NCBI GenBank assembly: GCA_017959005.1
Contig: JAGDBO010000016.1
Location: 1 to 46,406, forward strand
Direction of reading: 5' to 3'
Length of the DNA: 46,406 nt
Source of the DNA: Bacteroidales bacterium
GTDB lineage: Bacteria; Bacteroidota; Bacteroidia; Bacteroidales; UBA932
This document shows, one piece after another, positions 33,924 through 41,538 of this stretch. The position numbers and the translations under genes are program-made. Under the pieces are notes generated by a model that saw nothing but the letters and a program-made list of their open reading frames with translations, was not told the DNA's origin and searched no databases. Position 1 is the stretch's first letter; each line of letters starts with the position of its first letter.

Positions 33924-33986
33924 GTAGGGAGAAAGTTGCATAATGTAGGGAGAAAATTACTACTTTTGCAAAAAAGTAGGGAGAAA
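33924..33986 (+). promoter_or_regulatory. Promoter of fic with three operator-like GTAGGGAGAAA repeats
   Basis: Identical 11-base copies at 33924-33934, 33945-33955 and 33976-33986, the last ending on the A of the fic ATG. Start spacings are 21 and 31 bases, close to two and three helical turns. A perfect TACTTTTG -7 box (33961-33968) lies between copies 2 and 3, and TTG (33936-33938) upstream is a loose -33. The copies thus flank the promoter core. Autoregulation by the wHTH domain of the Fic protein is the simplest reading. Confidence 0.72.
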
Positions 33987-34990
33987 TGGACAGCAGCGAG
34001 AAGCTGATAGAACTCATTCAGCGGTATAAACAACTTGGTATTGATTCACAGATAGACTATGAAAAGTTCTATCTGTACTCAATTATTACACACTCAACGG
34101 CCATTGAAGGCTCCACCGTAACTGAGATTGAAAATCAACTGCTCTTTGATGAAGGCCTTTCCGCCGGCGGAAAACCCATAAGAGAACAGATGATGAATTT
34201 GGACCTGAAAGCCGCTTATGAAGATAGTATTCGTTTGGCCAAAAGTCATACACAGTTTTCTGTAGAGATGCTCAAGAATCTCTCTCGTCTGGTGATGCAA
34301 CATACAGGCTCAACATATAAAACAGCACTGGGAGAATTCTCTTCTGCAGAAGGAGATTTAAGACTTGTTAATGTAACAGCGGGAGTGGGAGGAAGATCTT
34401 ATATGAGTTTTCAGAAAGTTCCGGAGAAATTGCAAGAGTTCTGTAACTGGGTAAATTCCAAACGATTAGAGATGATGAGCGTTGCTCAGAAATATGATTT
34501 TACTTTTGAAACTCATTACAGACTTGTAACCATTCATCCTTGGGCAGATGGCAACGGCAGAATGGCACGCCTGATTATGAACTACTTACAATTTGAATTT
34601 GGTTTGATTCCTTCAAAGGTTTTAAAAGAAGAGAGAGGTGCATACATCAATGCTCTCATTGAAACCAGAGAGAAAGATGACATAACCATTTTCAAAAAGT
34701 TCATGACAAATCAGATGATTAGAACCCTCTCCGATGAGATAGATCTCTTCCTCAAATCTACTGAAAATGAGAACTTTTTTAAAGAAGAGAGAGTCGTCTA
34801 TAAGAAGGTTAAAACAAGAGATAAGATTCTTCAACTCTTATCCGCTAACCCAAAACATACAACACAAAAACTTGCTCAAGAGATTGGCATAACAACCAAA
34901 GCTGTTGAGAAACAGTTAGCAAAACTGAAAGCAGAATCTCTTCTTCGCAGAGATGGTCCGGATAAAGGAGGCCGCTGGGTGGTTATTTAG
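33986..34990 (+). CDS. Fic family adenylyltransferase with C-terminal winged helix
   Basis: 334 residues. N-terminal inhibitory helix motif STAIEGS near residues 38-44 (class II Fic; Glu blocks ATP). A Fic_N-like part with GEFSSAEGDLRLVNV leads to the active site HPWADGNGRMAR (about 184-195), matching HPFx[DE]GNG[KR]. Residues about 270-334 form a winged helix (TTQKLAQEIGITTKAVEKQLAKL). It would AMPylate or otherwise modify an unknown protein. Three 11-base repeats straddle its promoter. The 3' end overlaps the convergent lptG-like gene by 8 bases. Part of an accessory island next to a toxin-antitoxin pair. Confidence 0.92.
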   Translation: MDSSEKLIELIQRYKQLGIDSQIDYEKFYLYSIITHSTAIEGSTVTEIENQLLFDEGLSAGGKPIREQMMNLDLKAAYEDSIRLAKSHTQFSVEMLKNLSRLVMQHTGSTYKTALGEFSSAEGDLRLVNVTAGVGGRSYMSFQKVPEKLQEFCNWVNSKRLEMMSVAQKYDFTFETHYRLVTIHPWADGNGRMARLIMNYLQFEFGLIPSKVLKEERGAYINALIETREKDDITIFKKFMTNQMIRTLSDEIDLFLKSTENENFFKEERVVYKKVKTRDKILQLLSANPKHTTQKLAQEIGITTKAVEKQLAKLKAESLLRRDGPDKGGRWVVI

Positions 34991-36113
34991 GAGCGATGCG
35001 GTAGAGGTAGTAGGCTATGAAGGCGTAGATGACGTTAGGGAGCCAAAGGGCTATGAACGGCGGCAGGGTGCCGGAGTAAACGAACATCTGTGAGAATCTG
35101 AGGAAGAGTATGTAGGAGAAGCTGAGGGCTATTCCTATTCCTATGTTCATACCAATTCCACCTCTTCTCTTCTTGGAGGAGAGTGATACTCCTATGAGCG
35201 TAAGGATGAATGCTGCAAACGGCATTGCCCAACGGGTATTTTTTTCAATGAGAGAGTACTGGATGGTGTCATCTCCGCGGAGTCTCTGATCTCTGATAAG
35301 TTTTCTGAGCTGACGGGCCGGAAGAGCCTGAACGGTATTTTTCTTCCTGTAGAAATCCTCTATGGTTAAGGCAATTACGGTATCTCTCCTTTTTCCTGAA
35401 GTGACGCTCTCCAGTCCATCTTCATACTGACGGAGAACAAAGTCTTTCAAAATCCATCCCTGTTTTGTGGAGTCCCACTGCGCCTCGTTGGCTGAGAGCT
35501 TGGACTTAATATCATGACCTTCAATGCTCTCCAGTGTGAAGCCATAAGCGGTGTTGTTGAACGGGCTGAAACTCTGGACGTAAACAAAGGTTCCCGGAGC
35601 AATCTGATAGTGGACGTTGCGGCTGCCCGCCTCATATTTTGCCTTTACGTATTTGTTCTCAAATGCAAGTCTGCCTCTGTTGCAAGGAGGTACAACATAG
35701 AGGTTTAGAATAAGCGTAAAGAGGGCAATTGCAGCGGAGGAGACGAAGTAGGGCCACATAAATCTCTTGAAGCTGATACCGCCCGCCAGTATTGCAATAA
35801 TCTCAGTGTTTGCCGCCATCTTAGAGGTAAAAAAGATTACCGTAATGAAGACAAACATTGGGGAGAACATATTTACAAAGTAAGGGATGAAGTTTGCATA
35901 GTACTGGAAAATAATCAGTTGGATAGGGGCCTGATGGTCTACAAACTTATCTATCTTCTCACTGAGGTCAAAGATGATGACAATGCCTATGATAAGCAGC
36001 AAAGCAATAGCATAGGTACCAATAAACTTCTTTATGATGTACCTGTCTATGGTTGTAATCTGAGGCTTGAAGTCTCTGATTTTCTGCTTTATGTTCTCTA
36101 TACTGAATGTCAT
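34983..36113 (-). CDS. LptF/LptG-family lipopolysaccharide export permease
   Basis: 376 residues with three N-terminal and three C-terminal TM segments around a periplasmic domain (about 120-280). TIDRYIIKKFIGTYAIALLL at the start and PMFVFITVIFFTSKMAANTEI in TM2-3 are typical of the YjgP/YjgQ family (PF03739). It would extract lipopolysaccharide from the inner membrane with LptB. Follows tgt after a 7-base gap, an association seen often in this phylum. Which of LptF or LptG it is cannot be decided without its partner. Confidence 0.9.
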   Translation of the reverse strand: MTFSIENIKQKIRDFKPQITTIDRYIIKKFIGTYAIALLLIIGIVIIFDLSEKIDKFVDHQAPIQLIIFQYYANFIPYFVNMFSPMFVFITVIFFTSKMAANTEIIAILAGGISFKRFMWPYFVSSAAIALFTLILNLYVVPPCNRGRLAFENKYVKAKYEAGSRNVHYQIAPGTFVYVQSFSPFNNTAYGFTLESIEGHDIKSKLSANEAQWDSTKQGWILKDFVLRQYEDGLESVTSGKRRDTVIALTIEDFYRKKNTVQALPARQLRKLIRDQRLRGDDTIQYSLIEKNTRWAMPFAAFILTLIGVSLSSKKRRGGIGMNIGIGIALSFSYILFLRFSQMFVYSGTLPPFIALWLPNVIYAFIAYYLYRIAPK

Positions 36114-36120
36114 CCTCTTG

Positions 36121-37257
36121 TTATCTTGTTATTCTTTGGGAGAGTTTACCAACAACGCTCTCTTTCCAGACCTTGAAGTTTCCCTGCAAAATATGCTCCC
36201 TTGCCTTTGTTACAAGGTCCAGATAGAAGGCCAGGTTGTGGCTGCTTGCTATCTGTGCCCCCAGCATCTCTCCTGCAATGAACATATGCCTCAGGTAGGC
36301 CTTGGTGTAGGCTCTGTCTACAAAGGAGGTGCCGTTAGGGTCTATTGGGGAGAAATCATCCTCCCAGCACTTGTTCTTTATGTTGATGGTGCCTTCCCAG
36401 GTGAAAATCTGACCGTTACGGCCGTTGCGGGTAGGCATTACGCAGTCAAACATATCTACTCCGCGGTCTATTCCCTCAAGAATGTTGGCCGGAGTTCCAA
36501 CTCCCATAAGATAGCGTGGCTTGTCTGCAGGAAGCTCTGTCTTAAGCACATCCAACATCTCATACATCTTCTCTGTTGGCTCTCCTACGGAAAGTCCTCC
36601 AATGGCGCATCCGTCCATATCCGCCTCTGCCACCACTCTTGCCGCCTCTCTTCTGAGTTCCGGATAGACGCAGCCCTGAACAATCGGGAAGAAGAGCTGG
36701 CGGTATCCGTAGAGGGGCTCGGTCTCCTTAAAGTGCTTGATGCAGCGTTTCAGCCACCTGTGGGTGAGCTCCATGGACTTCTTTGCATAGTTGTAGTCTG
36801 CCGTTCCCGGAGTGCACTCATCCAGCGCCATCATTATGTCCGCACCAATCATCCTCTGAATCTCAATGTTGTTCTCCGGAGTGAAGATGTGCTTGGAACC
36901 GTCTATGTGTGAGCGGAATGTGCAGCCCTCCTCTGTAATCTTGCGGCGGGCGGCCAGTGAAAAGACCTGGAATCCGCCGCTGTCCGTAAGGATTGGACGG
37001 TCCCATCCCACAAACTTATGCAGTCCTCCCGCCTTGTTAATCAGCTCCGTACCCGGACGGAGCAGCAGGTGGTATGTGTTGCCCAAGATGATCTTGGCTC
37101 CGATGTCCTCCTTTAAATCCCTGTGGTAAACGCCCTTTACGCTCCCCACCGTACCCACCGGCATAAAGATAGGGGTGGGTATATCTCCGTGCCCGGTGTG
37201 TAAAACGGCCGCACGCGCATAACTATCGGGAGTGGTATGAATATCTTCAAACAGCAT
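36121..37257 (-). CDS. tgt: Queuine tRNA-ribosyltransferase
   Basis: 378 residues from ATG 37257; the TTG at 37266 sits inside the promoter box and is not used. TIM-barrel with SGGFQVFSL after the catalytic Asp (about residues 89-99), the second catalytic Asp in DMFDCVMPTRNGRNG (about 265-280), and the zinc site CWEDDFSPIDPNG with later Cys/His (DRAYTKAYLRHMF). It swaps guanine 34 for preQ1 in four tRNAs. The mRNA would have a leader of only a few bases. Confidence 0.96.
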   Translation of the reverse strand: MLFEDIHTTPDSYARAAVLHTGHGDIPTPIFMPVGTVGSVKGVYHRDLKEDIGAKIILGNTYHLLLRPGTELINKAGGLHKFVGWDRPILTDSGGFQVFSLAARRKITEEGCTFRSHIDGSKHIFTPENNIEIQRMIGADIMMALDECTPGTADYNYAKKSMELTHRWLKRCIKHFKETEPLYGYRQLFFPIVQGCVYPELRREAARVVAEADMDGCAIGGLSVGEPTEKMYEMLDVLKTELPADKPRYLMGVGTPANILEGIDRGVDMFDCVMPTRNGRNGQIFTWEGTINIKNKCWEDDFSPIDPNGTSFVDRAYTKAYLRHMFIAGEMLGAQIASSHNLAFYLDLVTKAREHILQGNFKVWKESVVGKLSQRITR

Positions 37258-37263
37258 AACGGA

Positions 37264-37293
37264 CAAAAGTACAAAAATAATATTGTATCTTTG
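37264..37293. promoter_or_regulatory. Back-to-back promoters of tgt (-) and the JAMM lipoprotein gene (+)
   Basis: TACTTTTG on the minus strand (37264-37271) and TATCTTTG on the plus strand (37286-37293), both exact matches to TAnnTTTG and only 14 bases apart. The tgt start would be about 3 bases before its ATG. The plus unit would have a leader of about 23 bases. Confidence 0.7.
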
Positions 37294-37320
37294 ACGTATT
37301 AGACAAATCCATTCATCATT

Positions 37321-39144
37321 ATGAGCCGATTGTTATTTATATTGCTCTACACACTACTTCTATGTTGTGGCTGTGTCCGGGAAGATAGTTTAGGACCGTA
37401 TGATAACTCAAAATCTTTAGATATTTCAAAACTGCATCCAACGGGAACCCTTCCTGTTCATTTAGGTAAATATGACCTTCGTGCACATACCAAGTCAAAT
37501 GGCTCATATTTAGACACAAGTATGATATGTATAGATTCTCTGATTGACTTCACCAGCGTAAGACAGGTCTATTTTGAGGATAGTAAGTGGTTGTATGATC
37601 AGTTCTCTTTAAAATCCAATAAAGAGGGTTTATATGGAGCCTTAACCAAGAGCCATAAGGACTTCAAAGATTCTTTAGTGCCTATAAAATGTTTTTTCCT
37701 AAAGGTCTCAAATACAGAGAAGAAACAACTCTCCGAGTATGTTGTTACCATGCTTCCGCAGCTCTCTTACTATCAGAAAAATCCAGACTATGATTATATA
37801 ACCAAACCAAATTTTAGCGGATTAATCTTATATTCAGACAAATGTGGGAATCTTCTTAGAACCGAATATCTTCAAAACGGGGAAATAAGACGTTATTCTC
37901 TGTCTCCAAAGTCAGATAATTATACAAAGTCTCCCAAAACAAAATCTGCAGTACTTACATGTTCAATATGTGGATGTGATACAATGGAACCAGATGGCAA
38001 GTGTATTGCTTGTAAAGAGATTGAACTTGATGAAATATATATTTTTTCAGGCGGAATAGACTGGGATAACTTCATAAGAATGAAGTTATATGAGCTGGCT
38101 CATTCACAAGGTTTCATAGCTCCTGATGGGGGAGGTGGTGGGGGATTTCCAGACCCGGAAGGTCCTGGGGGAAACATAGAAAATACAGACACACGTGTAG
38201 CTATAGTTTGTCGGGGTACCGGTTGTTTTGATGCCTTATTAACCATTAGTTTTTTGGCAAAAGAAAGTGTTTTTTCTTATACTGCCCCTTTTCGTGGTTC
38301 GGAAAGAACCTGCTGGTTCAAGCAGTGGACACCAGGCAATGTTGTCTCATCTCACCAAATCTCTATTACAAATAATGTAATTACCATTCAAGCCGTCAAG
38401 GAAAACCAAACATTAAATGCTTTTTATACAACGAATAGTTCTTGTGATTCCATTGCCAGATTTATGCAGGATGGAATGCTCAGGACTGTGGTAGATACAC
38501 TTTATAAATTTCTTTCGATTCAAAATGGTTTTTATGGTAATTCCCCTAACGAATTGTATTCTGTTCTATATAATGACATTAGGGGGTATTCTGTGGGTGT
38601 TGGAGGTCATCATAACGTCATAATTCCATTGAACAGCACTCCTCAATCTGGTATTTTACCCCACCAACTCATACATCATTCGCATTATCATACAAGCGGA
38701 TGTTTAAGTCCAAGTATTCAAGATTTAGTCACATTATGCTTGTTTTTTTACCATGATTGTGCCGAGGGTTATATTTATAAGTCAACATTTAGTATTATTG
38801 TTGACAATTCTTTTGTGGTTATAAAAATGAAAGACTTTTTAAAGTTTCAATCGTTCTTTAATAAATATTTAATAGACACCACAACTAGTCTTTGGTATAA
38901 AGAACAAGAAAAGGTGCTTTTAGGTGAATTCAAAGAAGAGTTCAATAAATACATAAATACGAGTCCACAACAATATGAGCAAGTAAGAGCTACAAAAGCA
39001 ATTTTAGATACAATGGGACTAACACTCTTTTGGGGTACAAAGAAATCAGACACAACTAACGCGATTTTTTTACAGTGGAACAATACGGACCTATTTAACG
39101 CAACGCCTATACAACTTGGATGTATCAGCTCATTAAGTTTATAA
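37321..39144 (+). CDS. Lipoprotein with zinc-ribbon-like cluster and JAMM/MPN+ metalloprotease motif
   Basis: 607 residues. The signal ends in a lipobox-like LLCCGC followed by VRED. The region has Cys214, Cys217, Cys219, Cys228 and Cys231 (C-x2-C-x-C-x8-C-x2-C), resembling a zinc ribbon. A Gly/Pro-rich linker follows at about 267-285. Near the C-terminus His455-Tyr-His457, seven residues, Ser465 and Asp468 fit the JAMM consensus H-x-H-x7-S-x2-D exactly, and Glu411 (PNELYSV) lies where the upstream catalytic Glu is expected. This suggests a surface metallopeptidase or deubiquitinase-fold enzyme; overall family is otherwise unrecognised. AT-rich compared with flanking genes. The next gene starts 10 bases later and is probably co-expressed. 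Confidence 0.72.
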   Translation: MSRLLFILLYTLLLCCGCVREDSLGPYDNSKSLDISKLHPTGTLPVHLGKYDLRAHTKSNGSYLDTSMICIDSLIDFTSVRQVYFEDSKWLYDQFSLKSNKEGLYGALTKSHKDFKDSLVPIKCFFLKVSNTEKKQLSEYVVTMLPQLSYYQKNPDYDYITKPNFSGLILYSDKCGNLLRTEYLQNGEIRRYSLSPKSDNYTKSPKTKSAVLTCSICGCDTMEPDGKCIACKEIELDEIYIFSGGIDWDNFIRMKLYELAHSQGFIAPDGGGGGGFPDPEGPGGNIENTDTRVAIVCRGTGCFDALLTISFLAKESVFSYTAPFRGSERTCWFKQWTPGNVVSSHQISITNNVITIQAVKENQTLNAFYTTNSSCDSIARFMQDGMLRTVVDTLYKFLSIQNGFYGNSPNELYSVLYNDIRGYSVGVGGHHNVIIPLNSTPQSGILPHQLIHHSHYHTSGCLSPSIQDLVTLCLFFYHDCAEGYIYKSTFSIIVDNSFVVIKMKDFLKFQSFFNKYLIDTTTSLWYKEQEKVLLGEFKEEFNKYINTSPQQYEQVRATKAILDTMGLTLFWGTKKSDTTNAIFLQWNNTDLFNATPIQLGCISSLSL

Positions 39145-39154
39145 TCTAGGAGAA

Positions 39155-39805
39155 ATGAAAAAGATTATTATTTGGGTTTTACTAGTAATTTGTTTACCTA
39201 AGGCATATTGTCAGACCTTTGAAGAATTGCCGCTTGACCAACAAAACCGTTTTTTTGAAGGGTATTGGAAATACACATCAAACAATATGGATACTATTTT
39301 CATATTGAAAATAAAACATTTCGAAAGCCAGACGGGTGATGTCTATATCGGATCATATCTTTTAAAAGATCATGATACAATAAGCGGAAATATAACAGAT
39401 ATGTCAGAATTTCTGGTGTTTTCTTCTTATGAGGATTATAGAACGCTTAAGTCTGTAAAATTTTCTCAAAACAAGCTAAAGCGGTGGTTTTCTATGTTTC
39501 TTCTTGAAGATAGTGCAAGTAAAATTTGTGGCTATTTTTACGATTATCTTAAGAATCATTCGTATGGAGAAGTGACCATGGAGGTTCTTTCCGCCCAAAC
39601 CGGACAGGAAACAATCAGTTGGTCGTTGGATTTAGGAGAAGGTGTGTTTTTCTATCCGGAAGATGTTGACCCAAACGAATACTTTTCCTTCTCTGTTCCG
39701 AAGAACATGGTTTTTGCTAAAATACATGATTTGACCGAGTTTGAGATTTACGGAATCTATTTACCCCCATTCCCAATGCAAATGGAGATGATTTTCCCGG
39801 ATTAA
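39155..39805 (+). CDS. Small secreted protein, DUF6705-like
   Basis: 216 residues with a signal ending AYCQ. Early FFEGYWKYTSNNMDTIFILKI and IGSYLLKDHDTI resemble the lipocalin-like DUF6705 family of Bacteroidota (GTW...F.I.L pattern); the match is by eye. AGGAG lies 3 bases before the ATG. Directly follows the JAMM lipoprotein and shares its AT-rich composition, so the pair probably moved together. An inhibitor or immunity-like partner is conceivable but unsupported. No terminator is obvious after it. Confidence 0.68.
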   Translation: MKKIIIWVLLVICLPKAYCQTFEELPLDQQNRFFEGYWKYTSNNMDTIFILKIKHFESQTGDVYIGSYLLKDHDTISGNITDMSEFLVFSSYEDYRTLKSVKFSQNKLKRWFSMFLLEDSASKICGYFYDYLKNHSYGEVTMEVLSAQTGQETISWSLDLGEGVFFYPEDVDPNEYFSFSVPKNMVFAKIHDLTEFEIYGIYLPPFPMQMEMIFPD

Positions 39806-39849
39806 TTATTAGTGTGGGGATTTGATTAAGATGGTTTATAAAGATATTG

Positions 39850-39857
39850 TATATTTG
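39850..39857 (+). promoter_or_regulatory. -7 box for the nucleoside transporter gene
   Basis: Perfect TATATTTG, 33 bases before the ATG at 39891. A TTTG (39819-39822) lies too far upstream (27-base gap) to be a standard -33 element. Confidence 0.55.
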
Positions 39858-39890
39858 TAGTACATCACTAAGGAAATAAAACAAACCTAT

Positions 39891-41510
39891 ATGAAAAACA
39901 AATCTAAGAAGAGTGCGCCTGTGCTTGGGTTCCTGGGACCTAAGTTTATGAAGGTTGCACTCGTAATCATTGTTATTGGTTTTATCTGCGGCATTGCAAA
40001 CGGCAAGGTCTTTAAAAAGGATGCTCCTCAGACAGAGGTGGTAGAGCAGGTTACAACTGCTGCCGGACAGGCTGTTGAGGCGGCTGGACAGGCAGTAGAT
40101 AATGCCGTTAACGTTATTGAAGGGGTTCCGGCAGATGCGTCTCAGGAGTTGGACAAAGATGAGGCTCTTGCAAAGAGAAAAGAGATGTTCAGCAGAATTC
40201 TGGAGGAGAAGAAACTCTCCTTCAACATTGTCTCAATACTAAAAGGTCTTTTGGGAATTATTGCAATCGTATTCATTGCATGGCTCTTCTCTTCTGACCG
40301 TAAAAAGATTAACTGGAGAACGGTTGGAACCGCTCTGCTTCTGCAGTTTATAATTGCCTTCTCCGTTCTGATGTTCCCTGCTGTGCAGAAGTTCTTTGAG
40401 GTCTTCGGCAAGTGCTTTGTGGCCGTTTTGGGGTGGACCAAGGCGGGTGCGGACTTTTTGTTCGGACCTCTGATGGATACAACCGGCATTGGTTATATCT
40501 TTGTCTTTCAGATTCTTCCAACCATTGTCTTCTTCTCGGCACTCACATCCCTATTCTTCTATCTGGGTATCCTTCAGAAGATTGTATGGTTTATGGGTTG
40601 GATTATGACCAAGCTTATGAAGATCTCCGGAGCGGAGTCTCTCTCCTGCGCAGGTAACATATTCCTAGGTCAGACAGAGGCACCTCTGATGGTTAAAGAG
40701 TATATACCTAAGATGACACGCAGTGAGTTGATGCTCATTATGGTATCCGGAATGGCCACAATGAGTGGAGGAGTGCTGGCGGCATATATTGGAATGTTGG
40801 GGTGCGGAGACCCGGTAATGACGGTTGAGTTTGCCAAGCACCTGTTGAGTGCCTCCGTAATGGCGGCGCCTGGTGCAATTGCAATGGCAAAGATTCTCAA
40901 ACCACAGACTGAGGAGATAGATACCACCGTTGAAGTTTCCAAAGAGAAACTAGGAGACAACGTGCTGGATGCAATCTCAATAGGAACAACTCAGGGACTC
41001 AAACTTGCAACAAACGTTGCAGCAATGTTGCTTGTGTTCTACGCTTTGATTGCCGGAGTTAACTACATTCTCAACATCATCAGCTTCCCTGCAATGGACC
41101 GTTGGATTGCTGATTTCTCAGGCGGAAGATATACGGACCTCTCTCTGGAGTGCATACTCTCTTATGTCTTCTCACCTCTTATCTGGCTGATTGGTGTTCC
41201 AGGCGGAGATATTCCATTTGTAGCCAGACTGTTGGGAGAGAAACTCATCCTTACCGAGTTCATAGGTTACGGCTCACTGACAGAGATGTTGCAGAACTCC
41301 GTATTCTCTTCTCCTAAGTCTATAGTTATGGCAACATACGTACTCTGCGGATTTGCAAACTTTGCATCCATAGGTATCATAATCGGAGGCGTTGGAGGAA
41401 TGGCACCAAACAAACAATCCATACTTGGAGAGTACGGTTTGCGTGCACTGCTGGGTGCTGCATTGGTAGCGCTGGTTTCCGCTTCTATGGTTGGTATGTT
41501 CCTGTCTTAA
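39891..41510 (+). CDS. Concentrative nucleoside transporter (CNT/NupC family)
   Basis: 539 residues. The core holds the Nucleos_tra2_N, gate and Nucleos_tra2_C parts: GNIFLGQTEAPLMVKEYI (about 259-276) and a MATMSGGVLAAYIG (about 292-305) segment are CNT signatures; the C-terminal end has FASIGIIIGGVGGMAP. It imports nucleosides with sodium or protons. Unlike E. coli NupC (about 400), there is an N-terminal extra: a basic start, one TM (about 20-38), and an Ala/Val-rich helical segment (about 45-90). Confidence 0.93.
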   Translation: MKNKSKKSAPVLGFLGPKFMKVALVIIVIGFICGIANGKVFKKDAPQTEVVEQVTTAAGQAVEAAGQAVDNAVNVIEGVPADASQELDKDEALAKRKEMFSRILEEKKLSFNIVSILKGLLGIIAIVFIAWLFSSDRKKINWRTVGTALLLQFIIAFSVLMFPAVQKFFEVFGKCFVAVLGWTKAGADFLFGPLMDTTGIGYIFVFQILPTIVFFSALTSLFFYLGILQKIVWFMGWIMTKLMKISGAESLSCAGNIFLGQTEAPLMVKEYIPKMTRSELMLIMVSGMATMSGGVLAAYIGMLGCGDPVMTVEFAKHLLSASVMAAPGAIAMAKILKPQTEEIDTTVEVSKEKLGDNVLDAISIGTTQGLKLATNVAAMLLVFYALIAGVNYILNIISFPAMDRWIADFSGGRYTDLSLECILSYVFSPLIWLIGVPGGDIPFVARLLGEKLILTEFIGYGSLTEMLQNSVFSSPKSIVMATYVLCGFANFASIGIIIGGVGGMAPNKQSILGEYGLRALLGAALVALVSASMVGMFLS

Positions 41511-41538
41511 AGCCTTTAAGAGGCTCGGCTTAACCGAG
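41511..41538. terminator. Overlapping small hairpins between convergent genes
   Basis: AGCCT-TTAAG-AGGCT (41511-41525) and CTCGG-CTTAA-CCGAG (41524-41538) lie at the end of the transporter gene and run into the stop of the MMPL gene. Short stems, no clear T tract. Possibly a bidirectional terminator. Confidence 0.35.
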
